Source of the DNA: Pseudoxanthomonas japonensis
Lineage (GTDB): Bacteria > Pseudomonadota > Gammaproteobacteria > Xanthomonadales > Xanthomonadaceae
NCBI RefSeq assembly: GCF_010093445.1
Contig: NZ_PDWW01000036.1
Span: 1-36,693, forward strand
Direction: 5' to 3'
Length of the DNA: 36,693 bases
Shown: positions 27,024 through 36,216 of the stretch, one piece after another
Position numbering within the stretch: the first letter of the stretch is position 1
How the letters are laid out: every line of letters begins with the position of its first letter
Program-made: the position numbers and the translations under genes
Notes under the pieces: generated by a model
What the model was told of the DNA's origin: nothing
The model's input: the letters and a program-made list of their open reading frames with translations, nothing else
Database searches by the model: none

Positions 27024-29851
27024 GCCAGGACTACAAAGCGACCCTCCATCTGCCCGCCACGGATTTCCCGATGCGCGGCGACCTGCCCAAGCGCGAGCCG
27101 GACACGCTGGCCCGCTGGGAAAGCCAGGGCCTGTACGCGCAGCTGCGCGACAACGCCAAGGGGCGCCCGCTGTTCGTGCTGCATGACGGCCCGCCGTACG
27201 CCAACGGCGCGATCCACCTGGGCCACGCGGTCAACAAGATCCTCAAGGACATCATCGTCAAGTCGCGCTACCTGGCCGGCTTCGATGCGCCTTACGTCCC
27301 GGGCTGGGACTGCCATGGCCTGCCGATCGAGATCGCCATCGAGAAGAAGTTCGGCAAGGTCGGCGTGAAGCTGGACGCGGTCGAGTTCCGGCAGAAGTGC
27401 CGCGAATACGCCGAGTCGCAGATCGAGATCCAGCGCAAGGACTTCAAGCGCCTGGGCGTGATCGGCGACTGGGACAACCCGTACAAGACGCTGGACTTCC
27501 GCTTCGAAGCCAACGAGATCCGCGCACTGGCGAAGATCGTCGCCAACGGGCACCTGACGCGCGGCGTGAAGCCGGTGCACTGGTGCTTCGACTGCGGCTC
27601 GGCACTGGCCGAAGCGGAGATCGAATACGCCGACAAGGTGTCGCCGGCGGTCGACGTCGCCTACGCCGCGCGCGATGCGCAGGCGCTGGCGAAGACGTTC
27701 GGCGTCGACGTGCCGACCGATGTCGAGGTCGCGCTGCCGATCTGGACCACCACGCCGTGGACGCTGCCGGCGTCGCTGGCCATCTCGGTCGGTGCGGATC
27801 TCGAGTACGCCCTGGTCGAAGGTCCCGCGCATGACGGCAAGCGCCGCTGGCTGGTGCTGGCCGATGCGCTCGCCGCGCGCGCGCTGCAGCGCTACGGCGT
27901 CACCGACGTGGTCGTGCACGCCCGGATGAAGGGCAGTGCGCTGGAAGGCGCGCTGTTCGCGCATCCGTTCTACGACACCCGCGACATCCCCGTGCTGCTC
28001 GGCGACCACGTGTCGGCCGAGGACGGTACCGGTGCCGTGCACACCGCGCCCGGCCACGGCCAGGAAGACTATGTCGTCAGCAAGCAGTACGGCCTGCTCG
28101 ACAAGTACACCGCCGCGCAGCTCAACCCGGTCGACGGCCGCGGCGTCTACCTGCCGTCCACGCCGGCCGCGCATGGCGTCGAACTCGCCGGCCTGCATAT
28201 CTGGAAGGCGAACGACACCATCATCGAGGTGCTGAAGCAGAGCGGCGCGCTGCTCGCCTTCAGCAAGCTGGAGCACAGCTACCCGCACTGCTGGCGCCAC
28301 AAGACACCCATCGCGTTCCGCGCCACGCCGCAGTGGTTCATCTCGATGGAGCAGGCCAACCTGCGCGCCGATGCGCTCGAGGCGATCAAGCACGTCGGCT
28401 GGTTCCCGCAGTGGGGCGAAGCGCGCATCGCCGGCATGGTAGATGGCCGTCCTGACTGGACGATCTCGCGCCAGCGCACCTGGGGCGTGCCGATCGCGCT
28501 GTTCGTGCACCGCGAAACCGGCGAGCCGCACCCGCGCAGCGTCGAGCTGATGCGTGCGGTCGCCGACAGGGTGGAGCAGGGAGGCGTCGACGTCTGGTAC
28601 ACGCTGGACGCGACCGAACTGCTGGGCGACGAAGCGAAGGACTACGACAAGATCACCGACATCCTCGATGTCTGGTTCGATTCCGGCGTGACCCACGAAG
28701 GCGTGCTGCTGGAGCGTGGCTTCGGCAAGCCGGCCGACCTGTACCTGGAGGGTTCGGACCAGCACCGCGGCTGGTTCCAGTCCTCGCTGCTGACCGGCGT
28801 GGCGATCGACAAGGCCGCGCCGTACAAGCAGTGCCTCACCCACGGCTTCACCGTGGACGAGCACGGCCGCAAGATGTCCAAGTCGCTCGGCAACGGCATC
28901 GAGCCGCAGGACATCATGAAGACCCTGGGCGCGGACATCCTGCGCCTGTGGATCGCCAGCGCCGACTACAGCAACGAGATGTCGCTGTCGCAGGAAATCC
29001 TGAAGCGCAATGCCGATGCGTACCGCCGGCTGCGCAATACCGCGCGCTTCCTGCTCAGCAACCTCAACGGCTTCGACCCGTCGCGCGATCTTCTCGCGCC
29101 GGCCGACATGGTCGCGCTGGACCGCTGGATCGTGCATCGCGCCTACGAGGTACAGGAGAAGATCAAGGCCGCCTACGATCGCTACGACTTCGCCGAGATC
29201 GTGCAGGCGCTGCTGAACTTCTGCAGCGTCGACCTGGGTTCGCTGTACCTCGACGTCACCAAGGATCGCCTGTACACGATGCGCGAGGATTCGCGCGGCC
29301 GTCGCAGCGCGCAGAGTGCGATGTTCCATATCGCCGAGGCGTTCGTGCGCTGGATCGCGCCCGTGCTCAGCTTCACCGCCGACGAGATGTGGGGCTACTT
29401 GCCGGGCGAGCGCGTTGAAAACGTGCTGTTCGCCACCTGGTACGACGGCCTGGCCCCACTGCCGGAAGGCGCCGCGCTCAACGCCGCCGACTTCGACCAG
29501 CTGCTGGCCCTGCGCGAGCAGGTCGCCAAGGTGCTGGAGCCTATGCGCGCCAATGGCCTGATCGGCGCCGCGCTGGAAGCGGAGATCACCGTGTCGGTGA
29601 ACGCCCTGACCGCCGCCAAGTGGCAGCCGCTGGCCGAGGAACTGCGTTTCTTCTTCATCAGCGGCGACGTCACCGTCAGCGAAGTCAGCGCCGACGAGAT
29701 CTTCGTGCTGGCCACGCCGACCACCAAGCGCAAGTGCGTGCGCTGCTGGCACCATCGTGCCGATGTCGGCGAGCATGCCGCGCATCCCGAGCTGTGTGGC
29801 CGCTGCGTCGAGAATATCGACGGTGCGGGTGAGGACCGTCGATGGTTCTGA
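27020..29851 (+). CDS. ileS: isoleucyl-tRNA synthetase
   Basis: Encodes 943 aa from a GTG overlapping the ribF stop; an upstream frame to 26780 exists but has no family support. It is a class Ia synthetase: the HIGH-type motif HLGH is near residue 66 in [16 protein letters not shown], the KMSKS loop near 618, and the editing domain (CP1) lies between with TTPWTLPAS. The C-terminal zinc motif is CVRCWHH...CGRC. This is the bacterial, mupirocin-sensitive-type IleRS of about 940 aa. No insertion or frameshift is seen. Confidence 0.97.
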   Translation: MSQDYKATLHLPATDFPMRGDLPKREPDTLARWESQGLYAQLRDNAKGRPLFVLHDGPPYANGAIHLGHAVNKILKDIIVKSRYLAGFDAPYVPGWDCHGLPIEIAIEKKFGKVGVKLDAVEFRQKCREYAESQIEIQRKDFKRLGVIGDWDNPYKTLDFRFEANEIRALAKIVANGHLTRGVKPVHWCFDCGSALAEAEIEYADKVSPAVDVAYAARDAQALAKTFGVDVPTDVEVALPIWTTTPWTLPASLAISVGADLEYALVEGPAHDGKRRWLVLADALAARALQRYGVTDVVVHARMKGSALEGALFAHPFYDTRDIPVLLGDHVSAEDGTGAVHTAPGHGQEDYVVSKQYGLLDKYTAAQLNPVDGRGVYLPSTPAAHGVELAGLHIWKANDTIIEVLKQSGALLAFSKLEHSYPHCWRHKTPIAFRATPQWFISMEQANLRADALEAIKHVGWFPQWGEARIAGMVDGRPDWTISRQRTWGVPIALFVHRETGEPHPRSVELMRAVADRVEQGGVDVWYTLDATELLGDEAKDYDKITDILDVWFDSGVTHEGVLLERGFGKPADLYLEGSDQHRGWFQSSLLTGVAIDKAAPYKQCLTHGFTVDEHGRKMSKSLGNGIEPQDIMKTLGADILRLWIASADYSNEMSLSQEILKRNADAYRRLRNTARFLLSNLNGFDPSRDLLAPADMVALDRWIVHRAYEVQEKIKAAYDRYDFAEIVQALLNFCSVDLGSLYLDVTKDRLYTMREDSRGRRSAQSAMFHIAEAFVRWIAPVLSFTADEMWGYLPGERVENVLFATWYDGLAPLPEGAALNAADFDQLLALREQVAKVLEPMRANGLIGAALEAEITVSVNALTAAKWQPLAEELRFFFISGDVTVSEVSADEIFVLATPTTKRKCVRCWHHRADVGEHAAHPELCGRCVENIDGAGEDRRWF

Positions 29852-29870
29852 GCATGCTGGGCCGCCTCGC

Positions 29871-29948
29871 TGTAGGAGCGCCCCACGGGCGCGATGCTCC
29901 TGCTCGCACGTGCCGGGAACGGCATCGCGCCCATGGGGCGCTCCTACA
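29871..29948. repeat. paired REP element (REPIN-like), family 2, between ileS and lspA
   Basis: The arms 29871-29897 and 29922-29948 are inverted 27-base copies differing at one position (TGTAGGAGCG...GCGATGC). The right arm ends in CTACA and runs directly into GGAG, so the lspA ribosome-binding site (AGGAG, 29947-29951) is partly made by the element. Confidence 0.85.
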
Positions 29949-29960
29949 GGAGAACGTGGC

Positions 29961-30458
29961 ATGACGACACGCCCCAAACGCAACGCTCTGGCCTGGCTGC
30001 TGCTCTCGGTCATCGTGATCGGCCTCGACCAGTGGTCGAAGGCGTGGGTGCTGGCGTCGCTGCCGGAATACACCGCCATCCCCGTGATCGACGGCTTCTG
30101 GAACTGGTACCGCACCTACAACACCGGCGCGGCCTTCAGCTTTCTCGCCGATGCAGGCGGATGGCAGCTGTGGTTCTTCACGGTGCTGGCGGTGGGCATC
30201 AGCGGCCTGCTGGGCTTCTGGCTGTCTCGCACCGCGCGCGGCGACTGGCGCCAGGCGCTGCCGTACGCGCTGGTCATCGGCGGCGCGCTGGGCAACGTCA
30301 TCGACCGCCAGATCCACGGCCACGTGATCGATTTCATCCAGTGGCACTGGCGAGACCATTACTGGCCGGCGTTCAACATCGCCGACTGCGCGGTGGTGGG
30401 CGGCGCCATCGGGATTGCGCTGTTCGGGTTGTTTGACGGCAAGAAGAAAGCCGCGTAG
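29961..30458 (+). CDS. lspA: signal peptidase II (prolipoprotein signal peptidase)
   Basis: Encodes 165 aa. It is an inner-membrane aspartyl protease that cleaves lipoprotein signal peptides after diacylglyceryl addition. Four hydrophobic segments are visible. The signature NTGAAFSF near residue 55 is followed by the two catalytic aspartates in GNVIDR (about 115) and FNIADCAV (about 141). Shine-Dalgarno AGGAG lies nine bases before the ATG. The TAG stop is the first three bases of the next palindromic repeat. It is expected to be co-transcribed with ileS, although a repeat pair intervenes. Confidence 0.95.
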   Translation: MTTRPKRNALAWLLLSVIVIGLDQWSKAWVLASLPEYTAIPVIDGFWNWYRTYNTGAAFSFLADAGGWQLWFFTVLAVGISGLLGFWLSRTARGDWRQALPYALVIGGALGNVIDRQIHGHVIDFIQWHWRDHYWPAFNIADCAVVGGAIGIALFGLFDGKKKAA

Positions 30459-30517
30459 GGCGGGCCTTGGCCCGCCGCTCGATGACGCATCAATACGGCG
30501 GGCCAGGGCCCACCCTA
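30456..30517. repeat. paired REP element, family 3, starting at the lspA stop
   Basis: The arms 30456-30477 and 30496-30517 are inverted 22-base copies matching at 20 of 22 positions (TAGGGCGGGCC...CCGCCG). The left arm begins with the lspA TAG stop codon. Confidence 0.8.
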
Positions 30518-30551
30518 TGGGTGCATCGCGGCGGTTTGCCCTCACCCCGTT

Positions 30552-30577
30552 CCCCTCTCCCGCAGGCGGGAGAGGGG
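30552..30577. repeat. CCCCTCTCCCGC palindrome
   Basis: A 12-bp perfect stem (CCCCTCTCCCGC with its complement) around AG. This is the widespread palindromic CCTCTCCCGC...GCGGGAGAGG repeat of GC-rich proteobacteria. It may help close the lspA transcript. Confidence 0.7.
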
Positions 30578-30653
30578 CGTTCGTGCCGAGCGGGTTCGGC
30601 TGCGGGCACCGGTTCATCCCCCTGAGTTCCCGCCTTCGGTAGAATTCGATCCT

Positions 30654-31604
30654 ATGGACGTCCTGCTCGCCAATCCCCGTGGTTTCTGCGCCGGTGTCGA
30701 CCGCGCCATCGAGATCGTCAAGCGCGCCATCGAAACGCTGGGTGCGCCGATCTACGTGCGGCACGAGGTGGTGCACAACCGCTTCGTGGTCGACGACCTG
30801 AAGGAGCGTGGCGCGGTGTTCGTCGAGGAACTGGACGAAGTGCCGGACTGCGCGACCGTCATCTTCAGCGCGCATGGCGTGTCCAAGGCCGTGCGCAACG
30901 AAGCGGATCGGCGCGGGCTGAAGGTGTTCGATGCGACGTGCCCGCTGGTGACCAAAGTCCACTTCGAAGTGGCACGCCACTGCCGCGCCGGTCGCGACGT
31001 GGTGCTGATCGGTCACGCCGGCCATCCCGAGGTGGAAGGCACGATGGGGCAGTGGAGCCGCGAGGGCGGCGTGGGCCAGATCTACCTGGTCGAAGACATC
31101 GATGCGGTCGCCACGCTCGAGGTCAGCCAGCCCGGCAACCTGTTCTACACCACCCAGACCACGCTGTCGGTCGACGACACGGCGGGCATCATCCAGGCCT
31201 TGCAGCAGCGCTTCCCGGCCATCCAGGGGCCGAAGCACGACGACATCTGCTACGCCACGCAGAACCGCCAGGACGCCGTGCGCGACCTGGCCAAGCAGTG
31301 CGATCTGGTGCTGGTGGTCGGCTCGCCGAACAGCTCCAACTCCAACCGCCTGCGCGAGCTGGCCGAGCGCGATGGCGTGGAGTCGTACCTGATCGACGGC
31401 GCGCACGAGATCGACCCGCGCTGGATCGACGGCAAGCAGCGCGTCGGCGTCACCGCCGGCGCCTCCGCTCCCGACGTCTTGATCGAAGGCGTCATCCAGC
31501 GCCTGCGCGACCTCGGTGCTGGCGGCATCAGCGAACTCGATGGCGAACCCGAGAACATGGTGTTCGCCTTGCCGAAGGAACTGCGCCTGCAGTTGGTGAG
31601 CTGA
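30654..31604 (+). CDS. ispH: 4-hydroxy-3-methylbut-2-enyl diphosphate reductase
   Basis: Encodes 316 aa. It makes isopentenyl and dimethylallyl diphosphate from HMBPP, the last step of the MEP isoprenoid pathway. The three iron-sulfur ligands are C12 ([13 protein letters not shown]), C96 ([10 protein letters not shown]) and C199 ([11 protein letters not shown]). [14 protein letters not shown] and [10 protein letters not shown] carry the substrate-binding residues. No Shine-Dalgarno is obvious; a TAGAAT at 30640 could be a -10 but no -35 fits. The repeat elements upstream may separate it from lspA. Confidence 0.96.
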   Translation: MDVLLANPRGFCAGVDRAIEIVKRAIETLGAPIYVRHEVVHNRFVVDDLKERGAVFVEELDEVPDCATVIFSAHGVSKAVRNEADRRGLKVFDATCPLVTKVHFEVARHCRAGRDVVLIGHAGHPEVEGTMGQWSREGGVGQIYLVEDIDAVATLEVSQPGNLFYTTQTTLSVDDTAGIIQALQQRFPAIQGPKHDDICYATQNRQDAVRDLAKQCDLVLVVGSPNSSNSNRLRELAERDGVESYLIDGAHEIDPRWIDGKQRVGVTAGASAPDVLIEGVIQRLRDLGAGGISELDGEPENMVFALPKELRLQLVS

Positions 31605-31828
31605 CCCCTGTTTTCGACGCCGACGGGTTGAACTCACCGCCGGTTGTTTTCGAGTTCGCATTCCGAACGTCATCGATCGTGATCCGGGCCTGCTGAGCTG
31701 CGTTCCGGAAGCCATCGCACCCGCGTCGCCGTCGCCACGCCCCCACTGTCCTGAACGGTGACGGCATTCCGACATTCTGCCGTGTGCATGCGCGCTGGGC
31801 GCCTGCCGCGGACAGGGGTTTGCGTTAG

Positions 31829-33874
31829 ATGACGAAGACGGGGAGCGGCGCGGCAGCGCGTGCACGGTGCCTGGCAATGATGGCCGTCGTGGCCGTGGGG
31901 GCCGGCCTCGCATTGCCGGCCAGTGCGCAGTTCAAGATCTCCGATTCGTTCCAGGGCACCACCCAGGCCGGTTGGAGCATCAATGGCACCAACAATGCCG
32001 GCACCAACGACAGCGGCATCCTGACCGCCGGCCGCGGCACGCTGCCCGTCAACGTCAACGATACGGCCGGTAACGGCTGGCTGCGCCTGACCACCAACCT
32101 CGGCAACCAGGGGGGCAGTGCGTTCTATACGGCCGGCGCCTTCTCGCCGTCCAACGGCGTGGTGGTCGAATTCGACTACGTCGCCTGGGGTGGCACCGGC
32201 GCCGACGGCCTCTCGTTCTTCCTGTACGACGCCGGCGCGACGATGGCCGGTACGCTGGACGGTGCCTCGTTGCGCTACTGCTGGGGCGCCGGCGGCTATC
32301 TCGGCGTGGGCCTGGATGCGTTCGGCAACTTCTCCAGCGATGGTGCCACGGGCCGTTGCCCGAACGACGACGGCCCCGGCAACCGTCCCGACAGCGTGGT
32401 CGTGCGCGGCCCGAGGTCGGCCGACAATCCCTATGTCGGCGGCGCGACCATCGCAGCGGGCATCGATGCTCCCGGTGCCACGGCGCGGCCGACGCCGAAC
32501 CGGGTGCGCTACTTCCTGGTGCCGAACGGCAGTGGCGGCTATCGGGTCAGCGTGGCGCATGGCGTCAACGGCGCCTCCCCGACGACGGTACTGAACAACC
32601 TCAACTTCCCGTACCCGGCGCCCGCGCTGCTGCGCTTCGGCATCGCCGCGACGACCGGCGGCTCCAACAACATCCACGAAGTGCGCAACGTGGTGGCCTC
32701 CGCACCCGCCGATATCCGCGTGACCAAGACGGTGTCGGCCAGCAGCGTCTATCCGGGGCAGGCGGTCGGCTACACCGTCGTCGTCCGCAACCGCGACATC
32801 AATCCGTCCGATGCCGGCAACCAGGCGCCACCGATCAGCGCTGCCAACGCACCCGATCTCAGCGACACGCTGCCTGCGCAGCTCACCGGTGCGAGCTGGA
32901 CGTGCACGGCATCGGCCGGTTCCACCTGTCCGGCGGCCAGTGGTACCGGCAATCTCGCGTTCCCCGGCGGCTACACGATGGCGGCCGGCGGCACGCTGAC
33001 CTTCAGCTTCAGCGCCACGCTGGCGGCCACGGCCACCTGCGGGGCCACCGTCACCAACACCGCCACGGCGCTGTTCTCCGCCACCGATGGTTATGCCGAC
33101 ATCGAGCCAGAGGACAACCGCGCGAGCGCCAGCTTCACCGTCGACTGCGACGACGTGGCGGTGAGCAAGACCAATGGCCAGGCCGAATACCGCCGGGGCC
33201 AGGCCATGTCGTATACGGTCGTCGCCAGCAATCCCGGCGCCAATCCGGTGGCGAACGCGGTGTTCACCGATCCGGCGGTCGCCAACTTCACCGCCGTGTC
33301 GGTGACCTGCGGCAGCGCCACGGGTGGCGCGAGTTGCCCGACGGCGGCAAATACCACGGTCGCGTTGATGCAGGGCAGCGGCATCGTCATTCCAAGCCTG
33401 CCTGCGACGGGCAGCGTGACCTTTACCATCACCGGCACCACGGCCGCGGCCGCGACCGGCGACCTGGCCAACACCGCGACGCTCGCGCTGCCGGCCAACC
33501 GGACCGAGAGCAATCCCGCCAACAACACGTCCACCGACACCGACACACTGGCCACCGCCGAGGTCTCGATGAGCAAGACGCTCGCAGCTGCGGGCGCCAT
33601 CGTGCCGGGGAGCGTGGTGAACTTCAGTCTGCTGGTCGCCAACCACGGTCCCAGCGTGGCCGATGGCACGACGATCTCCGATCCCGCGGTCGCGGGACTG
33701 GACTGCACCGCCATCGCCTCGTGTGCCGCAACCGGCGGCGCGCTGTGCCCGGCCACGGATGCGACGGCGTTGGCGGCATTGAAAACGCCGGCCGGCCTGG
33801 CGATTCCCGCGTTGCCGAGCGGCGGCACGGTCACGCTGGGGTTGGCTTGCACGGTGACCGCGACCGGATTCTGA
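31829..33874 (+). CDS. secreted lectin-like protein with DUF11 repeats
   Basis: Encodes 681 aa. The signal peptide ends ASA|QFKIS near residue 34. Residues about 40-290 resemble an L-type lectin-like beta-sandwich (DSFQGTTQAGWSI, NGWLRLTTN, VVEFDYVAWGGTGADGLSFFLYD, YLGVGLDAFGNFSSD). Three DUF11/conserved-repeat beta domains follow, each opening with an x-V-S/T-K-T stretch: DIRVTKTVSA (about 293), DVAVSKTNGQ (about 449) and EVSMSKTLAA (about 577). Cysteines are paired within the repeats. There is no membrane anchor, LPXTG or autotransporter barrel. The protein stops soon after the third repeat, so it may be shorter than its relatives. The export route and ligand are unknown; an adhesive or matrix role is inference. 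It converges on the HAD gene. Confidence 0.75.
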   Translation: MTKTGSGAAARARCLAMMAVVAVGAGLALPASAQFKISDSFQGTTQAGWSINGTNNAGTNDSGILTAGRGTLPVNVNDTAGNGWLRLTTNLGNQGGSAFYTAGAFSPSNGVVVEFDYVAWGGTGADGLSFFLYDAGATMAGTLDGASLRYCWGAGGYLGVGLDAFGNFSSDGATGRCPNDDGPGNRPDSVVVRGPRSADNPYVGGATIAAGIDAPGATARPTPNRVRYFLVPNGSGGYRVSVAHGVNGASPTTVLNNLNFPYPAPALLRFGIAATTGGSNNIHEVRNVVASAPADIRVTKTVSASSVYPGQAVGYTVVVRNRDINPSDAGNQAPPISAANAPDLSDTLPAQLTGASWTCTASAGSTCPAASGTGNLAFPGGYTMAAGGTLTFSFSATLAATATCGATVTNTATALFSATDGYADIEPEDNRASASFTVDCDDVAVSKTNGQAEYRRGQAMSYTVVASNPGANPVANAVFTDPAVANFTAVSVTCGSATGGASCPTAANTTVALMQGSGIVIPSLPATGSVTFTITGTTAAAATGDLANTATLALPANRTESNPANNTSTDTDTLATAEVSMSKTLAAAGAIVPGSVVNFSLLVANHGPSVADGTTISDPAVAGLDCTAIASCAATGGALCPATDATALAALKTPAGLAIPALPSGGTVTLGLACTVTATGF

Positions 33875-33925
33875 CCGCATCTGGCAGAGGCAGGACGAAG
33901 ACGGTCCTGTCACTGCGCGGTCCTG

Positions 33926-34582
33926 TCATGCGGTCGATTGCGTCCGGATGTCGACGTGGACCTTGCCGTTGATCATCGACACGCGCAGCGCATCCAGCCC
34001 GCCGATGTTGACCACCACCTCCGGTTGCCCGTCGAAGCGCGGCCCGACACTGAGCACGCGGGCACCGGCGGCAACGCCGGCAAGAATGCCGGCCGGCGCG
34101 TCTTCCAGCACGCCGCACGCGGTGATCGGTACGCCGAGGCGCTGCGCGCCCAGCCGGTAGCAGGCGGGGTCGGGTTTGCCGACGGCGACGTCTTCGCCGT
34201 ACACGCCGAACGCGGGCAGGTCGAAGCCGGCCGCCTGCATGCGCCGGCGGGCGAGGTCGCTTCCCGCCGAGGTGACCAGCGACCACGAGGTCGCGGGCAG
34301 GGGGGCCAGCAGCGCAGCCGCGCCGGTGCAGGCGACGATGCCATCGGTCGCCTCGGTTTCCTGCGCTTCCAGCTCGCGTGCGATGCCGCGGCTGGACGGC
34401 GTATCGCCCAGCGCGTCGATCACGCTGTCCATCGTGCGCCGGCCGTGCGAGCCGGCGATGAAGGCGTCGAAGTCCAGCCCGTGCTCGCGGCAGAAGTAGG
34501 CCCACACCGTTTCCACCCGCGCCGTGGAATCCACCAGCGTGCCGTCCATGTCGATCAGCAGGGCGTCGAAGACGAGGTGCAT
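33926..34582 (-). CDS. HAD-superfamily sugar-phosphatase-like hydrolase (subfamily IA)
   Basis: Encodes 218 aa. Motif I is LIDMDGTLVDST with nucleophile D11 and general acid D13. Motif II is VTSAG, motif III VGKPDP and motif IV VLEDAPAG. The cap domain and GSHGRRTMDSVI recall the 2-deoxyglucose-6-phosphate and glycerol-phosphate phosphatases (E. coli YfbT group). The substrate is likely a small sugar or polyol phosphate. The ATG at 34582 was chosen at the start of the conserved fold; no Shine-Dalgarno is evident. It is divergent from a small membrane protein gene. Confidence 0.87.
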   Translation of the reverse strand: MHLVFDALLIDMDGTLVDSTARVETVWAYFCREHGLDFDAFIAGSHGRRTMDSVIDALGDTPSSRGIARELEAQETEATDGIVACTGAAALLAPLPATSWSLVTSAGSDLARRRMQAAGFDLPAFGVYGEDVAVGKPDPACYRLGAQRLGVPITACGVLEDAPAGILAGVAAGARVLSVGPRFDGQPEVVVNIGGLDALRVSMINGKVHVDIRTQSTA

Positions 34583-34649
34583 GCGGAAGCGGCCCGGCAG
34601 GGGAGGGCCCCAGATTCTAGGCGACGGGTATTGCCGCTTCCTTGCCGGT

Positions 34650-34668
34650 ATCACCCGTTGCGTATCAC
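34650..34668. repeat. single copy of the ATCACCC...ATCAC repeat
   Basis: These 19 bases match 22120-22138, upstream of obgE, at 16 of 19 positions. It lies in the HAD/membrane-protein intergenic region. Confidence 0.45.
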
Positions 34669-34722
34669 GCCGTGCGACGGCATCGGGCGATCTTCTCCGC
34701 CATCGAACCGAGGGGAAGCGCG

Positions 34723-35052
34723 ATGACCCAGCTGCACTGGATGGCTTTCAGGATGTACCTGCCGACGCTGGCGTGCCTGCTGCTGGCGTTCGCGTCCACG
34801 TGGCTGCTCACCAGTGCGGAACCGGCCGCGTTCGCACCGCCGCTCGGCGGCGTGCTGCGCTGGGCACCCTACGCGCTGCTGGGGCTGTCCGTGCTGCTCG
34901 GCGTCATCACCAGCGTGCGCCTGTTGCGCTGGGACACCGGCGACGCGCTGATCTGCGGCTGTGGTGGCCTGTTGGGCGGGGAACGGCCGGGACGCTTCGG
35001 CACCTACCGGACGTGCGCGGCGTGCGGGCGGCGTCACGGGGTAGCCAGGTAG
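34723..35052 (+). CDS. small membrane protein with a C-terminal cysteine cluster
   Basis: Encodes 109 aa from an ATG preceded by GAGGGGA. Two transmembrane helices lie at about residues 11-30 and 47-66. The cytoplasmic tail has CGCGG near residue 78 and CAACG near 100, a possible zinc ribbon, and ends in basic residues. Not recognised as a named family. It is a single gene divergent from the HAD phosphatase, with nothing else near it to suggest a role. Confidence 0.65.
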   Translation: MTQLHWMAFRMYLPTLACLLLAFASTWLLTSAEPAAFAPPLGGVLRWAPYALLGLSVLLGVITSVRLLRWDTGDALICGCGGLLGGERPGRFGTYRTCAACGRRHGVAR

Positions 35053-35157
35053 GTCGCCCGCGCGCGGCGGACGGGTCGCGCAAGGAGGTCACATTCGCGT
35101 CCACCACGATGCGTCGACGGGATCGTGCCGGATGCCTCCATCCGCTGCGCAGGAGGG

Positions 35158-35451
35158 GGCGGCGAGGCTTTTTGCTTCGCTGTCGAGCCGCCGAGCTTCG
35201 CGCGCGCACCTCGGTGGTGCGGCGGCAAGGCAAAAAGCCTTGCGACCGGAGCGGAGAGCCTCGGCGGCAAGGCAAATAGCGTTGCCGTCACCACTAAAAA
35301 CTTCAACGTCGAAGCAAAAAGCCGTGTCGTCTCACCTAAACGGCTCGCCGTCGAGGCTTTTTGCCTTGGCGGCAACCCGAAAAGCCTCGCGAGCGAAGCA
35401 AAAAGCCTCGTCATCTCACCTCAATGCCCTGCGCGCGCACCTTTCTGGTTC
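35158..35451. repeat. 21-bp-period repeat array, 14 seven-codon units, with palindromic cores
   Basis: In one plus-strand frame the DNA reads as 14 consecutive seven-residue units, for example GGKAKSL, ATGAESL, GGKANSV, NVEAKSR, AVEAFCL, GGNPKSL and ASEAKSL. The core is GCAAAAAGC, and some units carry its reverse complement GCTTTTTGC in the same 21-base phase, giving EAFCL instead of EAKSL. Frames on both strands stay open through most of the array. Whether it is translated is unknown: there is an ATG-type start at 35125 but no good Shine-Dalgarno. It lies directly upstream of an IS3 remnant. Confidence 0.7.
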
Positions 35452-35591
35452 GATTTCTCACATTAGCGGCGTGCTGGCGCCGATTAGGTGTCCGGACGCA
35501 ACCGACGGCGTCGCTACTGTCAGTCATTTTCTGCCGTCATCGGCTTGGATGTCTGCGCGAACGACGGGGTAACGTGATGCTCGATGGAAGC

Positions 35592-35619
35592 ATAACGGCC
35601 CCGCAGGCGGGGCCGTTAT
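35592..35619. terminator. 13-bp hairpin next to the IS3 remnant
   Basis: ATAACGGCCCCGC pairs perfectly with its complement around AG. It lies 11 bases before the first transposase-like codon, so it may be a terminator of what preceded the truncated insertion or mark the break point. No T-run follows. Confidence 0.5.
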
Positions 35620-35630
35620 CGCGAACAGGT

Positions 35631-35945
35631 CCTGGCGTGATGGTGCACTCCGACCAGGGTTGCCAGTTCAACAGCAGCGATTGGCAGTCGTTCCTGAAAG
35701 CGCACCGGATGGTGCCGAGCATGAGTCGTCGCGGGAACTGCCACGACAATGCAGTGGCCGAGAGTTTCTTCAGCGTCTTGAAGAAGGAGCGGATCAAGCG
35801 GCGGATCTACCCGACACGCGCCATGGCGGCATCGGACGTGTTCGACTACATCGAGATGTTCTATAACCCAATCCGCCGGCATGGTTCCGCTGGCGGACTG
35901 TCACCGGTAGAGTTTGAAAGGCGCTACGCGCAGAGCGGCGACTGA
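35631..35945 (+). pseudogene. IS3-family transposase (OrfB) C-terminal remnant
   Basis: About 104 codons match the end of the DDE integrase domain: VMVHSDQGCQFNS holds the second catalytic Asp, MSRRGNCHDNAVAESFFSVLK holds the catalytic Glu, and FYNPIRRHGSAGGLSPVEFE is the usual C-terminus. The first Asp, OrfA and the left inverted repeat are missing, and the frame upstream reads into unrelated sequence. Bases from 35946 (GTGTCTACAGAAC...) look like an IS3-type right end, though the exact terminus cannot be fixed. The element is dead. Confidence 0.88.
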
Positions 35946-36021
35946 GTGTCTACAGAACTCTGGCCGGTCCAGTTCGCATGGCTTTGATCAAAGAATGCGT
36001 GGGCACTCATGGCAGTACCCA

Positions 36022-36216
36022 ATGGTGCATCGTCGATCAGAAAGAAGAGCGGGCGAGGAAAGAGCCTGCGCGCGTGAAGCACTTTTCCTAGGTGTCATCG
36101 GCGTGGATTCGCCGTGGGGAATCTGGACACGGAAAGGCGGATTCAATCTGGATAAAATTGAAGAGCAAGTCGACGAATCAATGAGAATTCAGTGCAAGCG
36201 AGGGTGTCCAGAATGA
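36022..36216 (+). CDS. uncertain small or truncated ORF overlapping the lipoprotein gene
   Basis: The frame reads ALFLGVIGVDSPWGIWTRKGG, then NLDKIEEQVDESMRIQCKRGCPE at the C-terminus, with lower-GC codon use than the rest of the window. Its TGA overlaps the next ATG (ATGA), which supports real coding at least in the 3' half. The start is doubtful: no Shine-Dalgarno was found for any ATG, so it may be the tail of a larger gene cut by the IS3 element. No family recognised. Confidence 0.35.
   Translation: MVHRRSERRAGEERACAREALFLGVIGVDSPWGIWTRKGGFNLDKIEEQVDESMRIQCKRGCPE

Noticed and set aside
27002..30115. A 1037-codon open frame on the minus strand opposite ileS
   Set aside because: A GC-rich shadow of ileS: no family resemblance, low-complexity Arg/Gly/Val/Gln composition, and it crosses the ileS-lspA repeats.
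33901..33928. Two GGTCCTGTCA copies resembling Pho half-sites between the DUF11 and HAD genes
   Set aside because: They are 16 bases apart, not 11, and lie between convergent gene ends where no promoter is expected.
35158..35451. CRISPR array
   Set aside because: Units are 21 bases with no unique spacers between them and no cas genes nearby; the repeat is contiguous.
35361..35630. N-terminal part of the transposase frame upstream of 35631
   Set aside because: It translates the repeat array and unrelated DNA in a continuous frame but has no resemblance to IS3 OrfB, so the open frame is chance read-through.
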